Assembly: GCA_002440885.1 (NCBI GenBank) | Contig: DJVY01000202.1 | Location: 1 to 51,542, forward strand | DNA length: 51,542 nt | DNA from: Bacteroidales bacterium UBA6244 | GTDB taxonomy: Bacteria > Bacteroidota > Bacteroidia > Bacteroidales > F082 | Reading direction: 5' to 3' | Part shown: piece by piece, positions 34,998-42,887 of the stretch | Numbering within the stretch: position 1 is the first letter of the stretch | Layout of the letters: the number at the start of each line of letters is the position of its first letter | Notes under the pieces: model-generated | Told to the model about the DNA's origin: nothing | The model's database searches: none | Seen by the model: the letters and a program-made list of their open reading frames with translations, nothing else | Made by a program: the position numbers and the translations under genes

Positions 34998-35043
34998 AAA
35001 TATTTGTTGGTTATTTTCGTAAGATAAAACCAACCAAATATTT
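34998..35043. repeat. Near-perfect AT-rich inverted repeat upstream of lpxD
   Basis: The arms at 34998-35012 and 35028-35043 are complementary over 15 bases with one extra base in the right arm; the loop is 15 bases. It ends 2 bp before the lpxD start codon. The stem lacks a GC core and T tail, so it fits an operator or leader hairpin better than a terminator. Confidence 0.6.
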
Positions 35044-35109
35044 GGGCAGAATCACCTTGATTTACAAATCTATTCGCTATTCTTTAAAAAAGTCAGTTTT
35101 CTGAATTAA

Positions 35110-35583
35110 TTAATAAGGGATTTTTTTGTCGCTCTGATTCCAGGCTTCAAAAACCTTAATGGCATCATCGCGCATAAGCTGTAACGACGACATGCGTCTC
35201 TCGTTCTTTTGCAAGGAAAATTCCTTGTAGATAAAAGAGTCGTCGAAGTTGGCCTTGGCTGCATCGTCCTTGGTGGCGGCATAATACAGTTTATTTATTT
35301 TCGCCCAATAGATAGCCCCCAGGCACATAGGGCAGGGTTCACAGCTTGCATAAATTTCGCAACCCGATAAATCAAAAGTGCCCAGTTTTGAGGTGGCTTC
35401 TCTGATGGCCACAATTTCGGCATGAGCCGTAGGATCATTGGTTTGGGTAACCAAATTCGATCCAGTTCCAATAATTTGACCATCTTTTACAATCACTGCA
35501 CCAAAAGGCCCACCTTTATCCGTTTCTACATTGTTCATCGCCAGCGTAATGGCCTTTTTCATAAACGCCTTCTTATCTTCCAT
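35110..35583 (-). CDS. guaD: Guanine deaminase (GuaD-like cytidine-deaminase-fold enzyme)
   Basis: The 157-residue protein has the zinc-deaminase motifs H54-A-E56 and C84-P-M-C87. It shares with Bacillus GuaD the SCEPCPMCLGAIYWA core, the long FDDSFIYKE segment, and a C-terminal Trp-containing tail ending in Tyr (FEAWNQSDKKIPY). That tail distinguishes guanine deaminase from the related tRNA adenosine deaminase TadA. The reaction is guanine to xanthine plus ammonia in purine salvage. It lies 46 bp downstream of aat and 114 bp upstream of lpxD on the same strand. A TadA role is the main alternative and is less likely because of the C-terminal tail. Confidence 0.85.
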   Translation of the reverse strand: MEDKKAFMKKAITLAMNNVETDKGGPFGAVIVKDGQIIGTGSNLVTQTNDPTAHAEIVAIREATSKLGTFDLSGCEIYASCEPCPMCLGAIYWAKINKLYYAATKDDAAKANFDDSFIYKEFSLQKNERRMSSLQLMRDDAIKVFEAWNQSDKKIPY

Positions 35584-35629
35584 CTTCTATGGTTTTTAAA
35601 TTTTAAAAATCATTAATGACTCCTTCTTC

Positions 35630-36331
35630 TTAAAGTGCAGCCCACGAACCACTTATGGTTTCCTTGGTAAGCGATTGGCTTAGCAAATGTAAGAAAACTT
35701 TTCGTGGGATGGTTCGTCCGCCCATGTTTCGCAAATGTTGGGTGTCCTGCTGCGCGTCGATTAGGTCGAATTGCCAGTTTTTTAGCTTCTGAACTAAATG
35801 AAATAAAGCCACCTTTGAAGCATCATTTACCTTATGAAACATCGACTCACCAAAAAACATGCGCCCCAACGATACACCATAAAGCCCGCCGACGAGACGT
35901 CCCTCAAGCCATGTTTCTACAGAATGTGCAAATCCGGCCCGGTGAAGATTTTCGTAAGCTTCAATCATTAAATCGGTTATCCACGAACCGCCTTCTTGTG
36001 TATAGTCGCGTCTGATGGCCGAACAATTCCAGATCACTTCAGAAAAATTTTGATCGAAAGTAACCTGAAACTTTTTCTTATCGATTAACTTCTTCAGGTT
36101 CTTAGTCACCCTGAATTCATCCGGATAGAGCACCATCCTTGGATCTGGCGACCACCATAGTATCGGGTCTCCCGGGTTGAACCACGGAAAAATCCCTAAC
36201 GAGTAGGCTTCTAAAAGACGAGGTATCGATAAATCTCCTCCACAGGCTAACAATCCGTCAGGATCAGCTTCGATAACATCCGGAAAACGAAGGTCTCCGT
36301 CCAGACAAAAAATATTTAGCTCATCGTACAT
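35630..36331 (-). CDS. aat: Leucyl/phenylalanyl-tRNA-protein transferase
   Basis: The frame is open to 36361, but the ATG at 36331 is preferred because it gives the usual short N-terminus before FPDVIEADPDGLLACGGD. The product (233 residues) has the family motifs GIFPWF, WWSPDPR, GGLYGVSLGRMFFGESMF and DAQQDTQHLRNMGG. It adds Leu or Phe to proteins starting with Arg or Lys, marking them for ClpS-ClpAP degradation (N-end rule). The start overlaps the end of the upstream deiminase-like gene by 11 bp (bases 36321-36331 serve both), which suggests translational coupling between two functionally unrelated genes. Confidence 0.92.
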   Translation of the reverse strand: MYDELNIFCLDGDLRFPDVIEADPDGLLACGGDLSIPRLLEAYSLGIFPWFNPGDPILWWSPDPRMVLYPDEFRVTKNLKKLIDKKKFQVTFDQNFSEVIWNCSAIRRDYTQEGGSWITDLMIEAYENLHRAGFAHSVETWLEGRLVGGLYGVSLGRMFFGESMFHKVNDASKVALFHLVQKLKNWQFDLIDAQQDTQHLRNMGGRTIPRKVFLHLLSQSLTKETISGSWAAL

Positions 36332-37934
36332 GGTACCGTATGGTTTCCGTTTCATTTCCAATAATCACCCGAACCAAATAAATACCGGGCTTAAGCATTT
36401 CTGACCAGTCAATGGATTGACCTGAGGTTACTTTGGTTTGTTGTAGCTTGTTGCCTTTTAAATCGAAAAGCTGAACTTCTGCCATGCTATGGGTTTTATT
36501 CAGGTTGAAATTTAAAATTCCGTTGCCTGGATTTGGATAGAGGGTTATCGGCTCACTATCAATTTCTTTGAGGTTTAACAGCGGGTCAAACCAAAAGGTG
36601 AAATTACCCTCTGGAGCTGACAGGGGATACATGGTGGTCTCGGTGGTGGAAATGGCCTCCAGGTAATAGCTCACCGTGTCTGTTATTAAGAGGTCTTCTA
36701 TTTTTCCGAAATGCTCCGGACAGACCAGATAAACAGGTGTTTGGGTGTAGTTTGTATCGCTGTTCTTTTTGTAATACAACCACATATCCTGAACCATCTC
36801 ACCGGCTTTTGAAATGCATGTTACCTGAATTTCTGACTGATAGGGTTGTAATCCGGTCAGCTTTTTGTGTTCTATCCTCAAATAATGATCCTGAGGCATT
36901 GGAACTCCCAGCGATTTAAGTGAACTGTGCTGCTGCGACAAGGTTCTTGCGCCCACCGGTACAATATGATAACCCGGCATAGCCATTTGATAGCGATGAA
37001 GTGCGACCGAATCGTAAAATGGCATATCATACTCCGGAATAATAACCATATTGTTTACAATCAGTGAATTGGTGTAGGTTCTGAGTTCATCTTCGGGTTG
37101 CGTAGGGTAGCGTCCATTATCTAACGGTGCTGCCGGAATTCGGTAAATTGTATAGGACTGCCCAAAAGCGTTCAGTAATCCTTCAAGAAGATCGACATTC
37201 TGCTCACTTATCGGATAGTCTGGCAAAGTATCAGGATAAGAAGTCACCATGACGGTTTCAAAATCAACAATTTGCATGAAATCGTCGATGGATGTCCGCA
37301 AACCGCCACCACTGTTTTGCATCGGTTCAAGAAAAACCCAGTTGTTCAGGTTAAAAGATTCTCTTAGTATATTGGCCATTTCACTTTCGGTATGACCCGG
37401 ATTATCGGCAAGCATTTGTCGTGTGGAAAAACCGTTTCGCAAGCCATCGTGCAGAAGGTTATTTCCGTCAATTACCAATGGAATCTCCGATATCGGAAAG
37501 TTAAAATATTGCCCCAACTGAAAGGCCAAACTGTCTGTCCCGGTATTTTGATTGCTGGAGTATACAAACCGTTCAAGAACAGCATCGAAAGCCGCAAAAC
37601 CAATACCGGGCAAAGCACTCCTGATCCAATTAGATTGGTAATCAGCTGGCAAGAAAAAAACATGATCCAAAGAGCCGCCATTTTCTATGATATACTGCCT
37701 GATGGTTAAAGTGTCCATTGTTGTGGAGTCGCTGTGGTACAAAATCCAAACACTATCCACCGACTGTTGAACTTCTGTCAAAAGGGTGGTGGTTAGTAGA
37801 TTGATGTTTTCATCACTGGACCAGGACAACATCAGTCCATTGTGTTTTTCAAAATCTCCGGGCATCGTAATAGCGAGCTGCGCGTTCAGATTCCAGGAGG
37901 TTAGTAAGAGAAAGATTAAATAGTGTAGTTTCAT
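36321..37934 (-). CDS. PPAD/agmatine-deiminase-family T9SS protein, probably catalytically inactive
   Basis: The ATG at 37934 gives a good signal peptide (MKLHYLIFLLLTSWNLNAQ) and overlaps the upstream stop as ATGA; an upstream in-frame start is ignored. The 537-residue protein follows the Porphyromonas peptidylarginine deiminase layout: deiminase domain (about 20-355), Ig-like domain (about 360-455) and T9SS sorting domain (about 462-537). RTYTNSLIVNNMVIIPEY, YHIVPVGA and FSTRQML are typical. The active-site spots look replaced: NWIRSALPG where W-x-R-D is expected, RTSIDDF where GHID is expected, and SSLKSLG where the HC-containing loop is expected. The only Cys residues lie beyond the catalytic domain. 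I infer a secreted pseudoenzyme or binding protein; the alignment was made by eye. Confidence 0.8.
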   Translation of the reverse strand: MKLHYLIFLLLTSWNLNAQLAITMPGDFEKHNGLMLSWSSDENINLLTTTLLTEVQQSVDSVWILYHSDSTTMDTLTIRQYIIENGGSLDHVFFLPADYQSNWIRSALPGIGFAAFDAVLERFVYSSNQNTGTDSLAFQLGQYFNFPISEIPLVIDGNNLLHDGLRNGFSTRQMLADNPGHTESEMANILRESFNLNNWVFLEPMQNSGGGLRTSIDDFMQIVDFETVMVTSYPDTLPDYPISEQNVDLLEGLLNAFGQSYTIYRIPAAPLDNGRYPTQPEDELRTYTNSLIVNNMVIIPEYDMPFYDSVALHRYQMAMPGYHIVPVGARTLSQQHSSLKSLGVPMPQDHYLRIEHKKLTGLQPYQSEIQVTCISKAGEMVQDMWLYYKKNSDTNYTQTPVYLVCPEHFGKIEDLLITDTVSYYLEAISTTETTMYPLSAPEGNFTFWFDPLLNLKEIDSEPITLYPNPGNGILNFNLNKTHSMAEVQLFDLKGNKLQQTKVTSGQSIDWSEMLKPGIYLVRVIIGNETETIRYHVR

Positions 37935-39130
37935 AGCGTTTTTAGTTCGTTTAAGCTTGCGATCACCTGTTCGGCAACCCATGCAACTTCTTCGGCGGAA
38001 ATGATCAGGGGAGGGGCGATGCGGAAGGCTGTGGAGTTAAATAAGAACTGATCGACAATGAGTTTATTTTTTTGCAGAATCTTGACCAGCTTACCCGCTG
38101 AATAACCTGGCACAAGCTGAACGGCCAGCATCAAACCGACTTGCCTGATTTCAGCGACAAGAGGATGGGATTCAAGGATATCTACAAATTGTTTGCCTCG
38201 CAGAACAGCATTGGAGAGGAGGTTTTCTTCGAGAATTATTTGCAGGCTGGCCAAAGCTGCGGCGGCACTCACAGGATGCCCGCCGAAAGTAGTAATATGC
38301 CCTAGTTCAGGATTGAATGTCAGCATGTTCATGTATTCAGAAGAAGATACAAAGGCTCCTATAGGCATGCCTCCGCCCATCCCTTTGGCAAGACAAAGAA
38401 TGTCGGGCACTACACCGAAATGCTCAAAAGCCATCAGTTTTCCGGTTCTGCCAAATCCCATCTGAATCTCGTCGAAAATTAAAAGTGTTCCGGTTTTCGT
38501 GCATCGTTCCCTTACGGCACGAATCCAATTCTCATCAGGAAGTATTATTCCGGCCTCAGCCTGAACAGTTTCCATGAGCACACATGCAGTTTTTTCGGTG
38601 ATTAATTCCAGTACTTCCGGATGATTGTAGCGACAAAAAGAAACATCAGGCAACAAGGGTCTGAATGCTGATTTCATCGACTCATTTCCTAGTACACTCA
38701 GCGCGCCGTGCGTGCTGCCATGATAAGAATCAGTAAAGGCGATAATCCCTGTGCGACCTGTAACACGCTTAGCCAACTTAAGCGCTCCTTCGATGGCCTC
38801 ACTTCCCGAATTAACCAAAAAAACAGATTGCATGTTGTCGGGGAGCTGACTTGCCAGAAGCCCGGCCAACTGCACCTGTGGCGACTGGATATATTTGCCA
38901 TAAACCATCAAATGCATGTATTTATCAACCTGATCTTGAATGGCTTTTACCACCTTCGGGTGATGATGGCCGACGTTGCTCACCGATACACCCGACACCA
39001 AATCGACATATTTTTCGCCTGTAACATCGAATAAATAAATTCCACTGGCCTTTTCAATTTCAATGGCATCAGCTATTGGGGCTGGGATGGCCAGGTTTTG
39101 CAAAAACAATTGTCGGTTGGAAAGATGCAT
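37931..39130 (-). CDS. Class III PLP-dependent aminotransferase (acetylornithine/ornithine type)
   Basis: The ATG at 39130 is chosen; an in-frame TTG at 39148 falls inside the promoter -7 box and cannot be used if that box is real. The 399-residue protein has the class III hallmarks: SGVSVSNVGHHHP, NSGSEAIEGALKLA, IFDEIQMGFGRTG, and the PLP lysine K249 in CLAKGMGGGMPIGAF. GHITTFGGHPVSAAAA follows as usual. Donor and acceptor cannot be fixed; ornithine, acetylornithine or 4-aminobutyrate are candidates. The stop codon overlaps the next start (ATGA at 37934-37931), so the deiminase-like gene is likely translationally coupled. No arginine-biosynthesis genes are near. Confidence 0.85.
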   Translation of the reverse strand: MHLSNRQLFLQNLAIPAPIADAIEIEKASGIYLFDVTGEKYVDLVSGVSVSNVGHHHPKVVKAIQDQVDKYMHLMVYGKYIQSPQVQLAGLLASQLPDNMQSVFLVNSGSEAIEGALKLAKRVTGRTGIIAFTDSYHGSTHGALSVLGNESMKSAFRPLLPDVSFCRYNHPEVLELITEKTACVLMETVQAEAGIILPDENWIRAVRERCTKTGTLLIFDEIQMGFGRTGKLMAFEHFGVVPDILCLAKGMGGGMPIGAFVSSSEYMNMLTFNPELGHITTFGGHPVSAAAALASLQIILEENLLSNAVLRGKQFVDILESHPLVAEIRQVGLMLAVQLVPGYSAGKLVKILQKNKLIVDQFLFNSTAFRIAPPLIISAEEVAWVAEQVIASLNELKTL

Positions 39131-39145
39131 AGTAATTTTTTTTTG

Positions 39146-39153
39146 CAAATTTA
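39146..39153 (-). promoter_or_regulatory. Bacteroidota -7 box for the aminotransferase operon
   Basis: On the minus strand this reads TAAATTTG followed by C, an exact TAnnTTTG match 15 bp from the ATG at 39130, implying a leader of under about 10 bases. Confidence 0.5.
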
Positions 39154-39223
39154 CATTAATTACAAATTAGGTTTAAGTATGCACCAGATGTAGAATTATT
39201 ACTATCATTGTAAAAAAAATAAG

Positions 39224-40030
39224 GTGAAAGGAAAGGTAATCGTCATAACGGGCGGTAGTTCGGGTATCGGAAAGGCTTTGGCCGTTGAGTTTGCGCGTCA
39301 TGGCTCGAAAGTGGTTATTGGTGCACGAAATCACGAAAAGCTGATGGAAGTGGCCGAATCGATAAAAATTCAAGGAGGAGATTTGGTTTTTTTACCAATG
39401 GACGTGAGCAACGAAAACGATTGCAAAAGACTGATTGAAACAGCCGTATCGCAATATGGAACGGTAGATGTGCTGATTAATAACGCCGGCATTTCCATGC
39501 GCGCCTTATTTGTTGATGTCGACCTGAGTGTGATTAAAAAACTAATGAACATCAATTTCTGGGGAACAGTTTACTGCACCAAATACGCCTTACCCTATTT
39601 ATTGGAACAAAAAGGAAGCGTGGTAGGAATTTCTTCGGTGGCAGGAATAAAAGGACTTCCCGCCAGAACCGGCTATTCCGCGTCAAAATTTGCCATGAAC
39701 GGGTTTCTGGAAGCCCTGCGCGTCGAAAACCTTAAAAACGGTTTACATGTGCTGGTAGCTCATCCCGGGTTTACCACTTCAAACATTAGAAACACTGCAC
39801 TGGCGGCGGATGGAGCCATGCAAGGGGAGTCACCACGCGATGAAGCCGGGATGATGTCGGCAGAGGAGGTGGCCAAACATATCTATAAGGCTGTGAACAA
39901 AAGAAAAAATAAAATTATCCTGACCTCTCAGGGAAAAATAACCAATTTGATGAATAAGTTTTTTCCCAATCTCCTTGACAAAATGGTTTTTAACCACATG
40001 GCCAAAGAGCCCGACAGCCCGTTTAAATAA
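39224..40030 (+). CDS. Short-chain dehydrogenase/reductase (SDR family)
   Basis: The GTG at 39224 is the start; the product of 268 residues begins MKGKVIVITGGSSGIG, with the NAD(P)-binding TGxxxGIG at residues 9-16. Other classic SDR elements are NNAG (87-90), S138, Y151 and K155 (YSASK). The C-terminal extension FPNLLDKMVFNHMAKEPDSP contains hydrophobic residues but no clear membrane helix. The substrate is not determinable. R and N residues after the first strand (GARNHEKL) favour NADPH. It diverges from the aminotransferase gene across 93 bp. Confidence 0.9.
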   Translation: MKGKVIVITGGSSGIGKALAVEFARHGSKVVIGARNHEKLMEVAESIKIQGGDLVFLPMDVSNENDCKRLIETAVSQYGTVDVLINNAGISMRALFVDVDLSVIKKLMNINFWGTVYCTKYALPYLLEQKGSVVGISSVAGIKGLPARTGYSASKFAMNGFLEALRVENLKNGLHVLVAHPGFTTSNIRNTALAADGAMQGESPRDEAGMMSAEEVAKHIYKAVNKRKNKIILTSQGKITNLMNKFFPNLLDKMVFNHMAKEPDSPFK

Positions 40031-40069
40031 TTGCTAACTATCAGATATTAAATGAAATAAATCAATCAT

Positions 40070-40540
40070 ATGTTAGAAAAATTTGAAATAAAGCCGAATG
40101 TCGGATATGGAGACATTACTTTCGGACTGGGGATAGATGAATTTGTTGATAAATTTGGTGAACCCGAAGAAGTGGATAATTTTGATGAAGATGAAGAGCT
40201 GCACACTACTGTACTCCATTTTTGGAAAGCTGGTTTTTCTGCCTTTTTCGTTGGACTGACGAGTCAAATACTGGCCGGCATCGAAGTAGATCATCCTGAA
40301 ACAACTTTGTTCGGCGAAGTGATTATCGGTAAACCACAGGATTTTGTAATCGAGTTATTGAAAAAAAATGGCATGACCGCCTACGAAACGGAGGAAGAAG
40401 ATGATCCAACGGGAGAAGATGCTGAATTGCGCCTGTCATATGAAGAAAGCATGATGGACTTTTTCTTTCGTGATGGACATTTAGTTTACATGAACTTCGG
40501 CATCTTTATCGATGAAGAAGGTAACATGCAGGCTGTATAA
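40070..40540 (+). CDS. Acidic protein of unknown function
   Basis: The 156-residue protein is not one I recognise. It is very acidic, with Glu/Asp clusters around 37-45 (DNFDEDEEL) and 120-131 (ETEEEDDPTGED). A mixed alpha/beta pattern with hydrophobic strands (ILAGIEV, FGEVIIG) suggests a small globular cytoplasmic domain. It has no signal peptide or transmembrane segment. It follows the SDR gene by 39 bp on the same strand and is convergent with the Xer recombinase gene (15 bp between stops). GYGDITFGLGIDEFVDKFG suggests a SMI1/immunity-like or DUF-type fold only weakly, and I do not assign one. Confidence 0.7.
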   Translation: MLEKFEIKPNVGYGDITFGLGIDEFVDKFGEPEEVDNFDEDEELHTTVLHFWKAGFSAFFVGLTSQILAGIEVDHPETTLFGEVIIGKPQDFVIELLKKNGMTAYETEEEDDPTGEDAELRLSYEESMMDFFFRDGHLVYMNFGIFIDEEGNMQAV

Positions 40541-40555
40541 TACCAAACAACACCG

Positions 40556-41467
40556 TTAATATAACGTATTGCGCGGGTGGTATTTGAGAATTGTTTCCCT
40601 CAAATCATTGACGTTCAGATGTGTGTAAATCTCAGTTGTGGTTATAGAAACATGCCCGAGCAGCTCCTGTACCGCCCTTAAATGCGCCCCATTTTGCACC
40701 AGATGGGTGGCATAGGAATGGCGAAAAGTATGCGGACTGACATTTTTCCTGATTCCGGCCTTTTCGACCAAAGATTTAATCAACAGAAAAATCATTTGCC
40801 GGCTCAATTTATCGCCCCGGCGGTTGAGAAACAGGATGTTGTCGGCTTTCTTATTAGCGACGATTACCCGGCGCGAATTGTCCAAATAGATTTCCAGTTG
40901 TTTTTTAGCCATTGAACCCAAGGGCACCAGGCGTTGCTTGTTTCCTTTTCCTGTCACCAAAACAATTCCTTCCCTAAAGTGCAGATCGGATATCCGTAGA
41001 TTTATCAGCTCCGTCACGCGAAGTCCGCACCCGTATAGGATTTCAATAATGGCCTTGTTGCGTTCGCCCGTTTCCGTACATAAATCAATTTGGTCTATCA
41101 GCGCTTCTATTTCAATAACAGTAAGGTACTCAGGCAGTTTTTTGCCCAGTTGCGGCGATTCGAGCAATTCGGTAGGGTCTTTAGTAATCATCCGCTCCAC
41201 GGCCAAAAACTTGAAAAAGGATTTTATACCCGAAATTACCCTGGCTTGTGAATTCGGTCCCAACTCCATGTCGTTGATAAACGCAACAAATTTTTGCAGG
41301 TCTTCGAGCTGGATATGCTCAAAATTGGCTTTTTGTCCCTCTTCAACTAAAAACCTGAATAATAAATCGACATCATGTAAATAGGCATCCAGGGTGTTTT
41401 GCGACATCCCGCGCTCGAGCTGTAAGTATCTTTTAAATCCTGATTTTACCGACGCAAATGAATCCAT
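40556..41467 (-). CDS. xerD: Site-specific tyrosine recombinase XerC/XerD
   Basis: The 303-residue protein has the N-terminal SAM-like core-binding domain (about 1-90) and the catalytic domain with all expected residues: R150 (GCGLRVTEL), K174 (TGKGNK), H246 and R249 (HTFRH), H272 (LLGH) and nucleophile Y281 (IYTHL). The length and YGCGLR/ATHLVQNGAHLRAVQELLGH segments fit the XerD branch that resolves chromosome dimers at dif. There is no associated mobile-element cargo, so it is a housekeeping copy. XerC cannot be excluded. Confidence 0.9.
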   Translation of the reverse strand: MDSFASVKSGFKRYLQLERGMSQNTLDAYLHDVDLLFRFLVEEGQKANFEHIQLEDLQKFVAFINDMELGPNSQARVISGIKSFFKFLAVERMITKDPTELLESPQLGKKLPEYLTVIEIEALIDQIDLCTETGERNKAIIEILYGCGLRVTELINLRISDLHFREGIVLVTGKGNKQRLVPLGSMAKKQLEIYLDNSRRVIVANKKADNILFLNRRGDKLSRQMIFLLIKSLVEKAGIRKNVSPHTFRHSYATHLVQNGAHLRAVQELLGHVSITTTEIYTHLNVNDLRETILKYHPRNTLY

Positions 41468-41643
41468 TTATATGCTACAAATGAAGTTATATCAGGGCAG
41501 TTTTTACCTGACTATTTTATATCAAACTATAAATAACTGAAATATGGCACGAAATTAACTAAAAAATGATCGGGGAACCTAATTTTTTTCTATTTTCGGG
41601 GTCGAATAATTACACACTTTTCATTCATTAACACTCACTACAA

Positions 41644-42786
41644 ATGGTAGATTTTTCACTCGAACCGAAACAAATTGAACTTCAGCTGAAAGTTCGCGAT
41701 TTTGCCGACCGCTATTTAAGGCCAAATGCCAGAAAATATGATGAGCTCGCCGAGTTCCCATGGGACATCGTAAAACAGGCCTACAACGAAGGCTTAATGA
41801 ATGGTCCTATGGCCAAAATTTATGGAGGTCACGAACACTCCATATTCGAAAGTGCCTTAGCTTCAGAAGAATTGGGTGCAGGTTGTGTAGGTATAGGTAT
41901 TTGTATGGATGCCAATACGTTAGCGTTAACTCCGCTCTATCTCGGTGCAACCGATGAACAAAAAAAACGTTTCTTCGGGCAGATAAATGAAGAAAAAAGT
42001 GTTGCAGCCTACGCGCTCACTGAGCCCAATGCGGGATCAGATGTGGCAGGCATTAAAACACAAGCCATCCTCCATGGCGACAAATACATCATGAACGGGC
42101 ATAAAAGATACATCACCAACGGCAGCGTATCTTCATTCATCACCGTTTTTGCTATTACCGATCCCGAAAAAGGAGCACGCAGCCTCACTGCTTTCGTAGT
42201 GCCAACAAACTCTCCCGGTGTAGAAATTGTTTCTGACCTGAAAAAAATGGGACAAAGAGCCTCCGTCCAAACCGAATTTAAGTTCCATGACGTAGAAATT
42301 CCCATCGAAAACAGAATCGGAGGCGAAGGTCATGGCTTTTTGCTCGCTATGAAAACCTTCGAGAGAACGAGAACCGGCGTGGCTGCGCTCAGCGTTGGTA
42401 ACGCCAGAGAGGCCTATGAAACTTCAATGAAATGGGCAAAAAACCGCATCCAATTTGGAAAACCAATTACTGTAAACCAAGGGGTTAGCTTTATTATTGC
42501 AGACATGGCCACCGAAATTGAAGCCGCCAGACTTATTACATGGAATGCTGCCTGGGCTTACGATACCGGACAAAAATCGGCAAATACACTGTCAGCGATG
42601 GCTAAATTGTATGCCTCTGATGTAGCCATGAAAGTAACCACCGACGCTGTTCAGGTAATGGCCGGCGAAGGCTATTCTACTGATTTCCTTGTTGAGAAAA
42701 TGATGCGCGATGCCAAATTGTGTCAGATTTATGAAGGAACCAACCAAATTCAACGATTGGTCATCAGCAAAGGAGTTCTGAAATAG
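41644..42786 (+). CDS. Acyl-CoA dehydrogenase (short/medium-chain type)
   Basis: The 380-residue protein has the full three-domain ACAD fold: N-terminal helices, a middle beta domain (YALTEPNAGSDVAG, RYITNGSVSSFITVFA) and C-terminal helices (RIQFGKPI, DAVQVMAGEGYS). The catalytic base is E364 in IYEGTNQIQR, the position used by short- and medium-chain enzymes. It oxidises acyl-CoA to enoyl-CoA with FAD, passing electrons to ETF. The gene is 176 bp from the divergent xer gene and convergent with a larger ACAD gene, with a shared terminator between. Confidence 0.93.
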   Translation: MVDFSLEPKQIELQLKVRDFADRYLRPNARKYDELAEFPWDIVKQAYNEGLMNGPMAKIYGGHEHSIFESALASEELGAGCVGIGICMDANTLALTPLYLGATDEQKKRFFGQINEEKSVAAYALTEPNAGSDVAGIKTQAILHGDKYIMNGHKRYITNGSVSSFITVFAITDPEKGARSLTAFVVPTNSPGVEIVSDLKKMGQRASVQTEFKFHDVEIPIENRIGGEGHGFLLAMKTFERTRTGVAALSVGNAREAYETSMKWAKNRIQFGKPITVNQGVSFIIADMATEIEAARLITWNAAWAYDTGQKSANTLSAMAKLYASDVAMKVTTDAVQVMAGEGYSTDFLVEKMMRDAKLCQIYEGTNQIQRLVISKGVLK

Positions 42787-42855
42787 AGACTTAAGTCATA
42801 AATTGGCCGTGAACTGGTGCTTGCCACGACCACCGCATCGATCCGGTTAAGCAAA

Positions 42856-42887
42856 AAAAGCCCTTGAAATTTCAAGGGCTTTTCTTT
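42856..42887. terminator. Bidirectional palindromic terminator between two acyl-CoA dehydrogenase genes
   Basis: Bases 42856-42883 form a perfect 28-base palindrome (aaaagcccttgaaa and its complement), with A and T runs on either side, so it can serve both converging transcripts. Confidence 0.85.

Noticed and set aside
35110..35583. tRNA adenosine deaminase (tadA)
   Set aside because: The FDDSFIYKE segment and the Trp-containing, Tyr-ending tail match guanine deaminase better.
37935..37982. 16-codon N-terminal extension of the deiminase-like gene
   Set aside because: It reads through the end of the upstream gene and puts charged residues before the signal peptide; the ATG at 37934 overlaps the stop as ATGA.
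39131..39148. TTG start of the aminotransferase
   Set aside because: It overlaps the probable promoter -7 box; the ATG at 39130 gives a normal N-terminus.
40556..41467. Tyrosine recombinase as sign of an integrated element
   Set aside because: All features fit the housekeeping XerC/D type; no attachment-site repeats, phage or transfer genes are near, and the PUL is not bounded by direct repeats that I can see.
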